From Sphaeroforma sirkka (taxonomy: Eukaryota; Opisthokonta; Ichthyosporea; Ichthyophonida), in the NCBI GenBank assembly GCA_001586965.3, contig LUCW03001425.1, positions 1-25,000 of the forward strand: a stretch of 25,000 nt of DNA. Direction: 5' to 3'. How positions within the stretch are numbered: position 1 is the first letter of the stretch; each line of letters starts with the position of its first letter. Positions 1-9,687 of the stretch are shown here, one piece after another. The notes beneath the pieces were generated by a model that searched no databases, was not told the origin of the DNA, and was given only the letters and a program-made list of their open reading frames with translations. The position numbers and the translations under genes were made by a program.

Positions 1-880
1 GAAAATAAGTTTACACACGCTATTTACATCGCTCGGTTGTTGGAGTTCTCTAATCTAAGAGATGTTCTACCTTCCGGGTCGATTTTAATACTTTCCTGAG
101 ATTTTATACCTAAGAGTTGAATCTCACTCATAGCAAAATGACATTTCTTCTCATTAAATTTTTGAACTTCTGTTCATTTAATCTTTGTAGCACTCGTCTG
201 ACTAATGCTTCGTGTTCGGCTTTAGGTCTGAGAAGATGACTATGTCATCTATATAGACTTGCACGTTAGGCATGTCTGCAAACATTTCCTCCATTACTTG
301 TTGGAAGAATGCTGGTAGGAGTGTAACCCAAAAGGTGCGCCCTTAAAGCGATATTGTTTACCCTTCCATGTAAAACTAAAAGTATTTACGGTGGGGTTCA
401 TATACCTTCATTTGGTGATATCCTTGTGTTAGGTCTATAGTTGTAAAATACTGTAGAACCTTCCATTCTTCTTAATAACTCGTTTATACGAGGTAAGTAA
501 AAGCTATGAGTTGGCAATAATTTATTTATTGGACTTATATCTAAAACATACTCTGACCTTCTTAAATGAACCGTCAGAGTTATGTTGATCAACGGCAAGT
601 AATGCCAAGTTTACTGGAGTTTGTTGATAGTTTATTTTTTTATCACTCCATTTGTTAACCATTTCTCGACTTCTTTCTTATTACGGCTTCGTGTCTCCAA
701 GATACATAGTTTCTTGATGGACACTTCAGCTGAGTAAAGTTTACCTTGGTTAAATCTAAACTAATATATCCGTCGTTAAAAAACGGAACTTAGCCCAGTC
801 AGTGATATTGATCTTCTTCTTTACTATGATTAGATCAGTGATCTTTTCCGCAAAATCAGGTATTAATTCCCTTGACTGTG
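1..880 (-). pseudogene. Decayed reverse transcriptase of Ty3/Gypsy element C
   Basis: The minus strand reads as a broken reverse transcriptase in several frames. Recognisable pieces are the RT entry region near 720-830 (NITDW, then NYVSWRH), the segment VLDISPINKLLP near 500-560, RRMEGSTVFY near 440-480, and the catalytic YIDD box (VYIDDIVIF) near 225-270. The same blocks occur in the same order in element A at 7250-7860, which fixes the identity. Frameshifts and stops separate the pieces, so no functional protein can be made. The element continues beyond the left edge. It is related to element A but clearly more diverged from it than fragment B is. Confidence 0.85.
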
Positions 881-910
881 TCGGATGGTGGTATATATGG
901 TTTCAGACAA

Positions 911-1192
911 TTATCGTCTGATTAATGGATCTACATTGTTCGGCATACCAGTTACGGTTATACCTAATGTAAGTAAATCACTCATTCCGATTACCGATTT
1001 TACTATCACAGCTTGGGTTGTAATGTGGCGATGGTCGGCTAATGAGATTTTAACATCGGTAGCCAACGTATCGCACTTGGAAGTCTTCTCATCAGCTAAT
1101 ATAAGGTGAGTGGTTTGTGTTCTACGTTCGATATCTTTCATGAATACAAAGCGATCGGATATACATGAAATTTCTGAACCAGGATTAATCAA
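911..1192 (-). pseudogene. Retroelement aspartic protease remnant, element C
   Basis: A 93-codon open stretch on the minus strand matches the protease region of element A. It contains NPGSEISCIS where A has DPGAEVSAIS, and later SVIGMSDLLTLGITVTG, equivalent to the hydrophobic flap-to-C-terminal segment of retropepsins. The catalytic aspartate of the D-x-G triad is replaced by asparagine, so even this open piece would be inactive. It lies between the zinc-binding gag end (right) and the RT remnant (left), the normal gag-PR-RT order when read on the minus strand. Confidence 0.8.
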
Positions 1193-1239
1193 CGCAAGGA
1201 CGTTACACAGGTATTATTACACGCTTGTCTAAAGAGTCG

Positions 1240-2640
1240 TTGTATTGCCTTTGAAGAGATTGAACCCGGTAGTACCTTCATTCCAGTTTGATATCTGGTT
1301 TTCGGTCACATGTCTTGGCGTGATAACCGATGGTTTTCTCACACTTGTCACACTTATTAATAAAGTGTTTGCAAGTAGCTGAGTGCCGCCCGTTCCAATA
1401 ACCGTTCGGGGCAAGCTGATACATATCGTACCCATACTTCTCGTCGGCATACTTCTTAACTTGCTTGTATAGTGCTTCCTTCTCAGCACGTACCCTTTTA
1501 TTAGGCCGTGAGTGCGGCGCTGATTCACGCGGACGAACATTCGGACATTCGTTAGATGTCGTCGGGATACATACCCTTGATCAATCTGATCACGGGTTTT
1601 TAAGAACCACCTTCTCTCTCGAGGTTACCTCGATCAGAGGGATAAGCGTCGGAAACAGTTTCATAGAACTGATCCCAGCGCAGTCGAGTCAGGTGAAACT
1701 TCTTCTCCTGTCCTATATCTCTCGCTTCGTTCGCATACTTGCGACGTAGCTCGAGGTAAAGGCGCTCTCGATCATTGCTGCCTATGATCATACAGAATAC
1801 ATGAGTTGCCAACAACTCATACCAGCGTGGCTTGTCATCCCTCTTAATATCAGGTCTGACAAGGTCCGCATCGAGTTTCAAAATATAGCTCCAGATGCTA
1901 GTATTCGCTGTTGGTGGTGCCAGAATTGAACATAGTCCTGGACTGCGCATATCCTTGCTTAATAAGGATGTCACTAGCCCACATACTTCTGGCCAGTTAC
2001 GACACTCATCGATCTCTTTGAGATGCTTCTGAAGGATCCGATAATTGGTTCCTTCTGGATTAAATGTCTGCATAAACGCAGATATCCATTGCGGTGGGGC
2101 AATGTCGTTAGTCTCCAGCATCACTGTAAACGCATGTAACGAGCGAGTCAGAGTCTCGAGGTCATGATTATTGATGAATTCGGGCTTCTGGGTACTTGAG
2201 TCCCAGTTCGACTTAAGTCGACTGATCATGCCCTTATACTTCTCTTTCCCAGGGAACATTCTCCGGGCTTATTTCGGCCGGCTTAGTACTTAGGTCGTGG
2301 TAGTCCTCATCAGTCTCTCTAAGCGATGTTTTGACCACTCTTTTAAAGCTGCAGTGGTGTCGTTAGAGACATATTCACGCGGGCGTTTGGCTTTCTCGCC
2401 AGTTCCGTACATTCGATCTACGTGTGCGATAGATAACTTTTCTAGTGTGAGTTGTTTCTCTAGGGCAGCTAACTGATTCTTAAGTTCAGCATTTTCATCG
2501 AGCAACTTACTGATGTGAGTAGGTGCGCTAGCCTGTGGTTCGTCTTCCGTCGGCCCCTTATCGGGTTGGATTCATCATCGCCGGGGTCGTCGTAATTGAC
2601 TTCCGTAATTGGCTCTTTACCCTTTGGATTAATCTCCTGC
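1240..2640 (-). pseudogene. Gag polyprotein remnant, element C
   Basis: The longest open piece is at 1600-2259 (about 219 codons). It is an all-helical, charged capsid-like region with no catalytic motifs. Upstream, 2290-2505 encodes a coiled-coil-like stretch (NAELKNQLAALEKQLTLEK), and an acidic N-terminal segment (NYDDPGDDESNP) can be read up to about 2640 in a shifted frame. Downstream, in another frame near 1290-1500, there is a zinc-binding tail with NGYWNGRH followed by CDKCEKTIGYHAKTC, spaced CX2CX6HX3C. Element A gag carries the corresponding NGKWNGRH block and zinc knuckle. No initiating ATG is clear, and sequence to the right of 2640 belongs to another fragment, so the 5' LTR is missing. 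Confidence 0.75.
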
Positions 2641-3592
2641 CTGACAGGCTCTCTCGATGTGTCCCTGACTACCAGAAAACAATTAAAGAGTTATTAGCAA
2701 CCGATTCAATGCTTAATAAGAAATGGGTTAACCTTGCGCAATCAATATGGGGTCCATTTACTATTGATATGTTCACCGCAGAACATAAGAAACAGGTTTC
2801 TGATTATAGGTTGTTGACTCATCCTATAGTTGATGCCTTTCAACTTGAATTATCAAAGCATAATGCGTGGGCTAACCCACCTTGGTAACTTATCGCACAC
2901 TTGTTGAATTATGTTAATATTATTAAGTCTACCATGACCCTGTGTTGTCCCTTAAGTAGCTCCGACCCATGGATACGTGATTTAATTAATATGATACAAG
3001 ACGAGCCTATCTATGTCGACCGTGTAAACGATACGTTCTTGTATCAGGGATCCTATTCTATTAAAAGGACACCTTGAAAGCACACCATCGTTTGTCGCAT
3101 CGGTCCTGCAGGTACCACTAAGTGTAAACCTCAACCGAGCTCTTAGCTAAACAAGAGGAGTCTAAGAAGTTTGAACAAAAGCTCAAGATTCGTACAACAC
3201 ATGCACCCAACAAGAATGCAGTCGAGGTGACGCCGATTGAGACGGCATTAGATCGTAAAAAAACATGGAACTAGCTAAGGCCATGGATCAAAGCTCTAAG
3301 AAAATCAGAAGCTCGCACTCAAATTTTTTAAAGCGCTGCTAAAGAACAGCCAGGAGTTGGAACAACTGAAGAATACACTTGAATAATCTAATGTTGTTGA
3401 TTACGTATCTTTGGAGCCTACCCCTCCTGATACTGAAGTTGCCTTACCTAACGAGACTCTTTCACATGTATATTGCGGACAATTATGGGGCAGTATGTCG
3501 GTGACCAGGACGGTTTTTATAAGGTGACACATCTACAGTTGAACGACACCGTGATGTGGCTAGCCGTTGGGTCGACAATTACTGCCGGACGA
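2605..3592 (+). pseudogene. Pol fragment B (RNase H end to pre-integrase), opposite orientation
   Basis: This plus-strand segment is a close inverted relative of element A 5660-6500. It begins with the end of RNase H (LLPDRLSRCVPDYQKT) and continues through the linker domain (WGPFTIDMFTAEHKKQVS, then NAWANPPW). The later parts are frameshifted. It ends with a piece reading YVGDQDGFYKVTH near 3505-3550, for which I find no counterpart in A. From direct reading, nucleotide similarity to A in the linker is very high, so A and B belong to one family. Element C reads in the opposite direction and abuts it at about 2640, so the junction is a rearrangement or nested truncation. Confidence 0.8.
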
Positions 3593-3621
3593 TAGGTGAG
3601 GAAGTGCTGTTTACTAGGAGA

Positions 3622-3775
3622 TTTTGGTGCTGCTGCTAGAGCAACTGCCGTCGATCGTTCATGAGTTAACGAGAGTTGGTGCTCCCGCGAGAGAAATTGC
3701 TGTTGATCGTTTCATTGCTAAAGGGATTTGGTGCTGGCGCGAGAGAAGCTGTTGTGGCCGGAAGGATTGATACTG
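3622..3775. repeat. Three degenerate 52-bp tandem repeats
   Basis: The block TTGGTGCT followed by a GCGAGAGAA-like segment starts near 3624, 3676 and 3728, an exact 52-bp spacing. Copies one and two share the continuation TCGATCGTT/TGATCGTTT, and the third runs into the terminal repeat at 3775. Because 52 is not a multiple of three, the array does not encode a protein repeat in one frame. It lies just outside the terminal repeat of element A, next to the end of fragment B. Confidence 0.7.
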
Positions 3776-4034
3776 GACCAAAATCTATAAGTAGTAGTTC
3801 GGAGATTATAAAATTTAGTTTATAATATCCTACATCTACTAATGTCTCAAATAGGTCCAAGTAGATGAGTCATACCATATACTCAGGCTATTGGAGCCCT
3901 CAAAGTGAATTTAGAACACTTTGGAAATATTGGAAAAAGAGCTTGTACTAAATTATTTAAAATACAAATAAAAACCAATGTATTATCTCAATTGATCTTG
4001 ATACTTTAGACTGACCGGAGGCCGTATTTCTACA
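3775..4034 (-). repeat. 260-bp terminal repeat (3' LTR of element A)
   Basis: Read on the minus strand it starts TGTAGAAATACGG at 4034, directly after a purine-rich tract, as a 3' LTR should. It runs to GGTCC(A) at 3775. The whole length matches 9428-9687 with few mismatches, but the other copy lies in the opposite orientation. Homology stops sharply at both ends. Confidence 0.85.
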
Positions 4035-4062
4035 TAGCCCCCAGTAGCTTTTAGAACTACGA
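4035..4062 (-). other. Putative polypurine tract of element A
   Basis: The minus strand reads TAAAAGCTACTGGGGGCTA immediately before the TG of the terminal repeat. Retroelements prime plus-strand DNA synthesis from a purine tract at this exact place. The tract is interrupted by pyrimidines, so assignment rests mainly on position. Confidence 0.5.
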
Positions 4063-4161
4063 ACGTACGTTAAGATACGATCTAGTTGGTAAAGCAAAAA
4101 CCAAAGTAAAAACGGTTTCGGTCATGACTTATCGAGTAAGTATGTGCCTATATGTACGAGT

Positions 4162-5640
4162 TCAAGACTCATGTTGTACTCTATGTCGTTTAGTATTTGG
4201 TCCAGTAACCATTTCCGATGTAGGCGCCTTACGTTTATTATTTGGTAAGGTAATAGCCAAAGGCTGTTCTTCATTAGTAAGTAAGTTTGAACGATTTTCT
4301 GCACTGTTGGTAAGCAGATCAGAAAGTTTAGTCACGTAGGAAGTAGGTGGCAAATAGGGAATTTCAGATCCGTCAGGGTTTGTAGTCACCTGAGGAAACC
4401 CTTTCCGTTTATCTCGTGTGTTCTTATGTAAATGCTTATTCCATTTCTTATTAAAGATACGAAGAAAGTCGCGAGATTCACGAAATGCATCGGAGGTTAG
4501 CCAAGCTACTGTCCCATCCATGAAACGGGTCTTGTAGTAAGTGTAACCGTCTTCGGATGTTTTGTCAATTATATCTTTGACTTGTGACTCCATAACTGGT
4601 ACATCAGAATCAAATGAGCGAGCGAATGAGAGTTCGGAGGTAGGGATACGGTGAGTGCCTAGATTGGTTGCGCTAGTACCATCAATGTTATTCACTTCGT
4701 AAGTATCACTCTTCTCATCATGGTAGGAAATAACAAAAGGTCCTATCGTCTTAGAAGAGAGTTCGGTAACGTTGGCGTTTCGATTTATAATGTTAACGTA
4801 ATCGCCGACTTTGAACTGAACAATGTTCTTAGTGTTATTCCATCGGTCATACGCTTTAAGTAGGACGCGATTTTTTTGTGCTCGAGTAAACAGGGGTAAA
4901 CAACGTTCTGCATATGCTCGATCTTTGTAGCCACGGGGTAGCGTGTTTCTCGGGCGTTGCTTGTAATTTACTATAGCGGCCAAAGAAATAGTGAAACGGG
5001 AGTGTTCCAGTTTGAGGATTCATGCAGTTATTCATTTGAGTCTGAACCCATTTCAAATGATAAGGCCACATATCCTCAACGTCGTCTAGTGCGGTACGCA
5101 AGAGTTTCTTAAGTTCTCTATGACGTGTCTCATTTGCACCCTGCGTTTGAGGTTTGTATGGAACGCCACGCCTATGGGTCATGCCTGATACGAGTATAAG
5201 TGCCTCCATTACGTCGGTACAAAACTCACTACCGTTATCAGAACATAGTACGGGGGGAAACCGAAGTCATTGAAGACGTGATAGCATAATTCTGCCACTG
5301 TTTGTGGACGTTTGTTCGGTATTGCATAAAGCAAGTTATAGCCCGAAGCCACACATAAGAAATGACAAATATATATATCGCCAGTATGCTTGGATCGCGG
5401 AGATTAACCAAATCGACTATGACTCGGCGGATCGGTTGGTCTTCTGTCACACTTTTTTAGGGGTGCCCAACCGTATCGCTTGATCTGGTTCTTTTCACAA
5501 TCAGTACAACGTCGGTATACTTCACGTATGGTTTCTTTCAGCGCCGGGTGATCAAGCCCTGCACGAATAGCCATTTTATAAGTATGCTCATATGCTCGAT
5601 GCGTTAAATTATGTATAATTTTAACTCTACTTTCGAGCTC
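4162..5640 (-). pseudogene. Integrase with zinc finger, DDE core, GPY/F and chromodomain-like tail (element A)
   Basis: Reading on the minus strand, the HHCC zinc-binding region lies near 5480-5620 (IIHNLTHRAYEH, later YRRCTDCEKNQ). The DDE core follows: IVDLV near 5430 for the first Asp, CSDNGSEF near 5240 for the second, and GANETRHRE near 5120 for the Glu. After a frameshift near 4985 a 273-codon open frame (4983-4162) gives a GPY/F module (VGDYVNIINRN, then KTIGPFVISYHDE). Its C-terminal part resembles the second half of a chromodomain (YYKTRFMDGTVAWLTSDAF, then FLRIFNKKW). A further frameshift lies near 5450. The enzyme would insert cDNA into chromatin; the tail would be a targeting module by analogy with chromoviruses. 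Frameshifts make this copy inactive. Confidence 0.85.
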
Positions 5641-5659
5641 CTCTAAATCAGTCAGATTC

Positions 5660-6520
5660 TACGTATCGCTGGCTGGATGAACCACAGTCCTGTTGGAAAG
5701 GGCAACCTCAGTATCAGGAGGGTAGAGTCCTGAGATACATAATTGACAACATTGGATTGTTGAAGTATCTTCTTCAGTTGTTTCGCAACTCCTGGCTGTT
5801 CTTTAAGCAGCGCTTTAAGTAGTCGAGTGCGAGCTTCAGGTTCTCTTAGAGTTTTGAGTCTTTGATCCATGGCCTTAGCTAGTTCCATGTTTTTTTACGA
5901 TCTAATGCCGTTTCAATCGGCATTACCTCGACAGCAATCTTGTTGGGTGCATGTGTTGTACGAGTCTTGAGCTTTTGTTCAAACTCTTTAGACTCCTCTA
6001 GTTTAGCTAAGAATTCGGTTGAGGGTTTCCACTTAGTGGTACCTGCAGGACCGATGCGACAAACAATGGTGTGTTTCCAAGGTGTCTTCTTAATAGAATA
6101 GGATCCCTGATACAAAAAAACGTGTCGGTTTCACGGTCGACATAAATAGGTTCGTCTTGAATCATATTAATTAAATCACGTATCCATGGGTCGGAGTTAC
6201 GTAAGGGACAACACAGCGTAATGGTAGATTTAGTAATATTAACATAATTTAACAACTGTGCGATAAGTTGACAAGGTGGGTTAGCCCACGCATTATGCTT
6301 TGATAAGTCAAGCTAATATGCATCACCTTTAGGATGAGTCAACGACCTATATTCAGAAACCTGTTTGTTATGTTCTGCGGCGAACATATCAACAGTAAAT
6401 GGACCCCATCGTGATTGAGCGAGGTTAAACCATTTCTTATTCAGCATCCAATCGGTTGCTAATAACTCCTTGACTGTTTTCTGGTAGTCGGGCACAAGTC
6501 GAAAGAGCATGTCAGAAAGA
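5660..6520 (-). pseudogene. Pol linker domain between RNase H and integrase (element A)
   Basis: Minus-strand open pieces at 6313-6510, 6007-6255, 5879-6115 and 5652-5888 form one region broken by frameshifts. The first contains WGPFTVDMFAAEHNKQVS and, slightly later, KHNAWANPPW, followed by a hydrophobic segment with TLCCPLRNSDPWIRDL. This resembles the segment found after RNase H in tyrosine-recombinase retroelements (DIRS-like) and in some Ty3-like pols, a resemblance recalled rather than searched. A Lys/Glu-rich helical region follows at 5652-6000. Fragment B carries the same domain in opposite orientation at 2660-3420. No activity is known to me for it. Confidence 0.7.
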
Positions 6521-7030
6521 TGGTTATGTATTCCTGGGTGTGTGTTATATTAAAAGCGAACTTGGCAATAATGTCATGCCAGCGGCTCACCAACTGTGAG
6601 TCACGGTTTATATCTTTTAAGTATGTTAGAGACTTTTGATCACAGGCGACAGTAAAGTAACTTCCATAAAGGTAGTCTTTAAACTGTCTTAGCGCAGTAA
6701 CTATAGCAAGGAGCTCTTGTTTAACGGTAGGGTAATTCCGTTGACTCTTATTATAACTCTTGCTAAAGAATTGTATGTAGCGCGGTTTACCATTTATCGT
6801 TTGGTAAAGCACTCTACCTACCGCTCGATCTGAAGCGTCGGTTGCTACTTGAAATGGGACACCATCCACAGGGTACTGCATGATGGGTGCGTCCATTACT
6901 TTACTTTTGACTAGTTTAAATGCATCATCACATTCTTTAGTCCAAAGCTTTCCCAAAGGTCCTTTGTGCAGCCGTATGTGACTGAAAGGCTTTAAGTAAT
7001 GAGAAAGATGCGGTACCGAATCCGAGAAAA
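6459..7030 (-). pseudogene. RNase H domain (element A)
   Basis: The minus strand shows the end of the RT connection (LWTKECDDAF) and then a classic Ty3-type RNase H. ATDASDRAVG gives the first catalytic Asp, KQELLAIVTAL the Glu, and ACDQKSLTYL the next Asp. It is joined to the upstream RT by a frameshift near 7030 and leaves frame again near 6530, where the linker starts (NHLSDMLFRLVPDYQK in the alternative frame). It degrades the RNA strand of the RNA/DNA hybrid during cDNA synthesis. Confidence 0.85.
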
Positions 7031-8359
7031 GTTAACAAACCCACACACAGAGTTCACATCTCTTCCAGTAATTGGTGTTGATAAATCCAACAGAAACTGT
7101 TTCTTGCCAGGATCAATTTCTACCCCTGCTGCAGATACTTTGTAGCCAAGTAAGTGTATAGTATCTTTAGCAAAAGAACATTTGTCTTCGTTAATCTTAA
7201 GTTTAGCATGATTAAGTCGCTTTAAGACTTCTTTAACGAGTTTAGCATGTTCATGTGCTGTCTTTGTAAAGATAACTATATCATCTAAATAGACTGATAC
7301 GTTATACGACAGATCAGCAAATAGTTCCATCATAACTTGTTGGAAGAAAGAAGGTAACATGTGTAAGCCTTCAGGTGCACCTTTAAACTGGTACTTCTTA
7401 CCTTGCCAAGTAAAGGAAAAGCATTTCCTATGAGGCTCATATATTTGTAGTTGATGGAATGCAGCTTTTAAGTCTATCTTGTAAAAGATAGTCGCACCCT
7501 CCATTTTGCGTAGTATCTCGCTTATCTTAGGTAAGGGAAAACCATGTTGCGGAATTAGTTTGTTGATTGGCGACAGGTCTAGTACTACTCTTGTTTTACT
7601 AAACGTTCCATCAAATTTATATTGATCGACCGCTAAGAGAGCTAAGTTAACTGGGGTTGCATCATAATTGATTTCAATTAGACCCTGTTTTAACCAATCT
7701 TCGATTTGGGTTTTGACAACGTCTTTGTGTCTCCAACTCACGTAGTTATGTGAAGGACACTTTAATTTAGAGAAGTCGACGTTTGTTAAGTCAAGTCTAA
7801 CGTACCCATTAGAGAACTTAAACATACACCAGTCAGTTATTGCAATCTTCCTGTTTTGTATAATTAAGTCCATAATTATATCGGTGAAGTGCGGAATCAT
7901 ATCCTTTGCTTCACCTTCCGGAGGTTTAGGTATCTTTAACATATTATCATTTGACTGATCTTTATTCGGGTCTAGCCCATTAGGCAGACCAGTGAGTGTT
8001 ATACCTAAACTGAGAAGATCAGTCATACCTATAATTAAATCGTATTTCTGAGACATGTCAGTAACGATTAGGTGAGTCTTCACTTCTCTTCTATCTGACA
8101 GCATTATGTGTGCATAGTCAATGGCTTGTTCACAAGTAGTAACTTTACCATTTCCCAAGATTAAATCAGTTGTTTCGTTATGGACAGCCATATCTGTAGC
8201 GTAGGCTACTCGGCGTGAGATAGCAGAGACTTCAGCCCCTGGATCAAATAGTGCCATAACTATTTCTCCATTTACGAAAACTGTTTGAAAGATACGTTCA
8301 TCTCCTTTGGTATAGATTTTATTGAACATTTTCTCATAATCTTGCTCTAGTGCACACAT
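6992..8359 (-). pseudogene. Protease and reverse transcriptase open frame (element A)
   Basis: This is the longest open frame in the element, 455 codons on the minus strand. Residues 35-60 contain the retropepsin catalytic motif (ALFDPGAEVSAIS), and about residue 105 has KYDLIIGMTDLLSLG. The RT domain starts near residue 175 (ITDWCMFKF). It includes RVVLDLSPINKLIP, FYKIDLKAAFHQL with its first catalytic Asp, the primer-grip region KGAPEGLHMLPSFFQQ, and the YLDD box (VYLDDIVIF). The reading frame is lost near residue 440, within the segment GFVN, and RT connection sequence resumes one frame over. The domains are intact but separated from RNase H, so I call it a pseudogene as part of the broken pol. 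Confidence 0.9.
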
Positions 8360-8384
8360 ATGGTACTGTCAGTGCTTAACTTGG

Positions 8385-9402
8385 ACGTCCAGTAAGTCCT
8401 TGCAATCCTCTTTGTGCCAACCGTTAGTACCCCTTGCAAGTAGCACACTCTTTCATATAGTGTCTAAAATCTGGCTTGCCTGGTGCACACTTAACAGAAC
8501 AGGGTCGTGTCTACCATTCCACTTGCCATTACGTTTTGTGAGGTTGTAACCACACTTCTTGCAAGGCGCTCTCACCTTCTTTTCACCTTTCGGTTCGGTA
8601 GAAGTAGAGCCAGTACCCCCTCCAGTAGTAGTGCGAGGTTTCTTAGTACTACGCGCAGTATTAGTCTCTACTGCGTTTCGCTTAGTGGGCTGGGTGTAGC
8701 TTGTGGTACTAAGTACTCTAGTAGAGGAATTGGTATGCTTGTGAACTATCTTCTCAAAGACAGACCAAGGCATAGATCGCAAATCACCATAGGCGATGAT
8801 GTCATCATTGACTTTCTTAAAGAGGTTAGCTCCCAGAGTCTCCATCATCAGACAAATTAATAAATATTCGCCAGTATAGGTACGACCACCCATCCGAGTA
8901 TTCATATGTGTCATATGAGCTAGAGCACCTCGAATAGTGGTATCGTTCGCAAAGAACTTGCGAGACTCTAAAAGTTCACGGTCACGTGCATCTTCAAAAA
9001 GGTGTTAAGTATATTATCACGCAACTGGTGCCAGGGTAGGGCTTTCCAGTTGGGCTCATGAGCCTTCAAGATAGTTCACCATTCACCTGGCTCACAGAAA
9101 TGAATAAAGGCATTCATCATCTGCTTATCGTTAAGGCTGGAAGACTCCTTAAGTTGGTCGAAGGCCTTCAGTGTCTCCACTGTACTCTCATTAGTAGAGA
9201 AATCGACCTCAGCCTGCGCGTTACCTAGCTGCTTTATAAAGCTTGGTTCTAAGTGTTCATGAGGCTCATGCTCAGTGCTACGGGCTGTTAGTGCCAAGAT
9301 GGTGTCTATTTCCTTTCTCTTGTTGTCGATTAGATAACGAATGTTATCCGCTTTCCTATCGTCAAGGTCAGAGTCATTCAATAGACGGTCCTCAAGGACT
9401 TA
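8385..9402 (-). pseudogene. Gag polyprotein (element A)
   Basis: Minus-strand pieces at 9076-9381 and 8453-8914 are joined by a region with an in-frame stop near 9078 and a frameshift near 9000. The N-terminal part is acidic and helical and has no ATG start. The C-terminal part has a basic, Ser/Thr-rich stretch (TKKPRTTTGGG), then APCKKCGY, NGKWNGRH and, after two further frameshifts (about 8500 and 8435), CATCKG followed by NGWHKEDC. The last block restores a CX2CX6HX3C knuckle like that of element C. At 9405-9412 the leader reads GGTATGTAAG, which resembles a splice donor. The missing ATG could mean a spliced leader or simply decay. Confidence 0.75.
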
Positions 9403-9427
9403 CATACCAGAGCGTAATAGCCTGAGA

Positions 9428-9687
9428 TGTAGAAATACGGCCTCCGGTCAGTCTAAAATATCAAGATCAATTGAGATAATACATTGTTTTTTATTTGTAT
9501 TTTAAATAATTTAGTACAAGCTCTTTTTCCAATATTTCCAAAGTGTTCTAAATTCACTTTGATGGCTCCAATAGCCTGAGTATATGGTATGACTCATCTA
9601 CTTGGACCTATTTGAGACATTAGTAGATGTAAGATATCATAAACTAAATTTTATAATCTCCGAACTACTACTTATAGATTCTGGTCC
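9428..9687 (+). repeat. 260-bp terminal repeat, inverted relative to element A
   Basis: The plus strand starts TGTAGAAATACGG at 9428 and ends CTGGTCC at 9687. It matches the reverse complement of 3775-4034 over the full 260 bp with only scattered substitutions. A true 5' LTR of a minus-strand element should read the other way, so the orientation is abnormal. Gag of element A begins only about 25-45 bp inside it, so little space remains for a leader and primer-binding site. Confidence 0.85.

Larger units (their letters stand above)
3775..9687 (-). mobile_element. Ty3/Gypsy (chromovirus-like) retrotransposon A with inverted terminal repeats
   Basis: The element is about 5.9 kb with all coding regions on the minus strand. 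The order is gag (9402-8385), protease and RT (8359-7030), RNase H (7030-6459), a linker domain (6520-5660), then an integrase with GPY/F module and chromodomain-like tail (5640-4162). Protease-RT-RNase H-integrase order with a GPY/F domain is the Metaviridae arrangement. At least six frameshifts or stops interrupt it, so this copy is not autonomous. Terminal repeats of 260 bp lie at both ends but in opposite orientation. I see no target-site duplication. Confidence 0.85.

Noticed and set aside
1465..1749. 94-codon plus-strand frame over element C gag
   Set aside because: The minus strand carries the recognisable gag sequence; this is its shadow.
3775..9687. Classification of element A as a DIRS-type element because of inverted terminal repeats
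   Set aside because: A DDE integrase with HHCC finger and GPY/F module is present and no tyrosine recombinase is seen.
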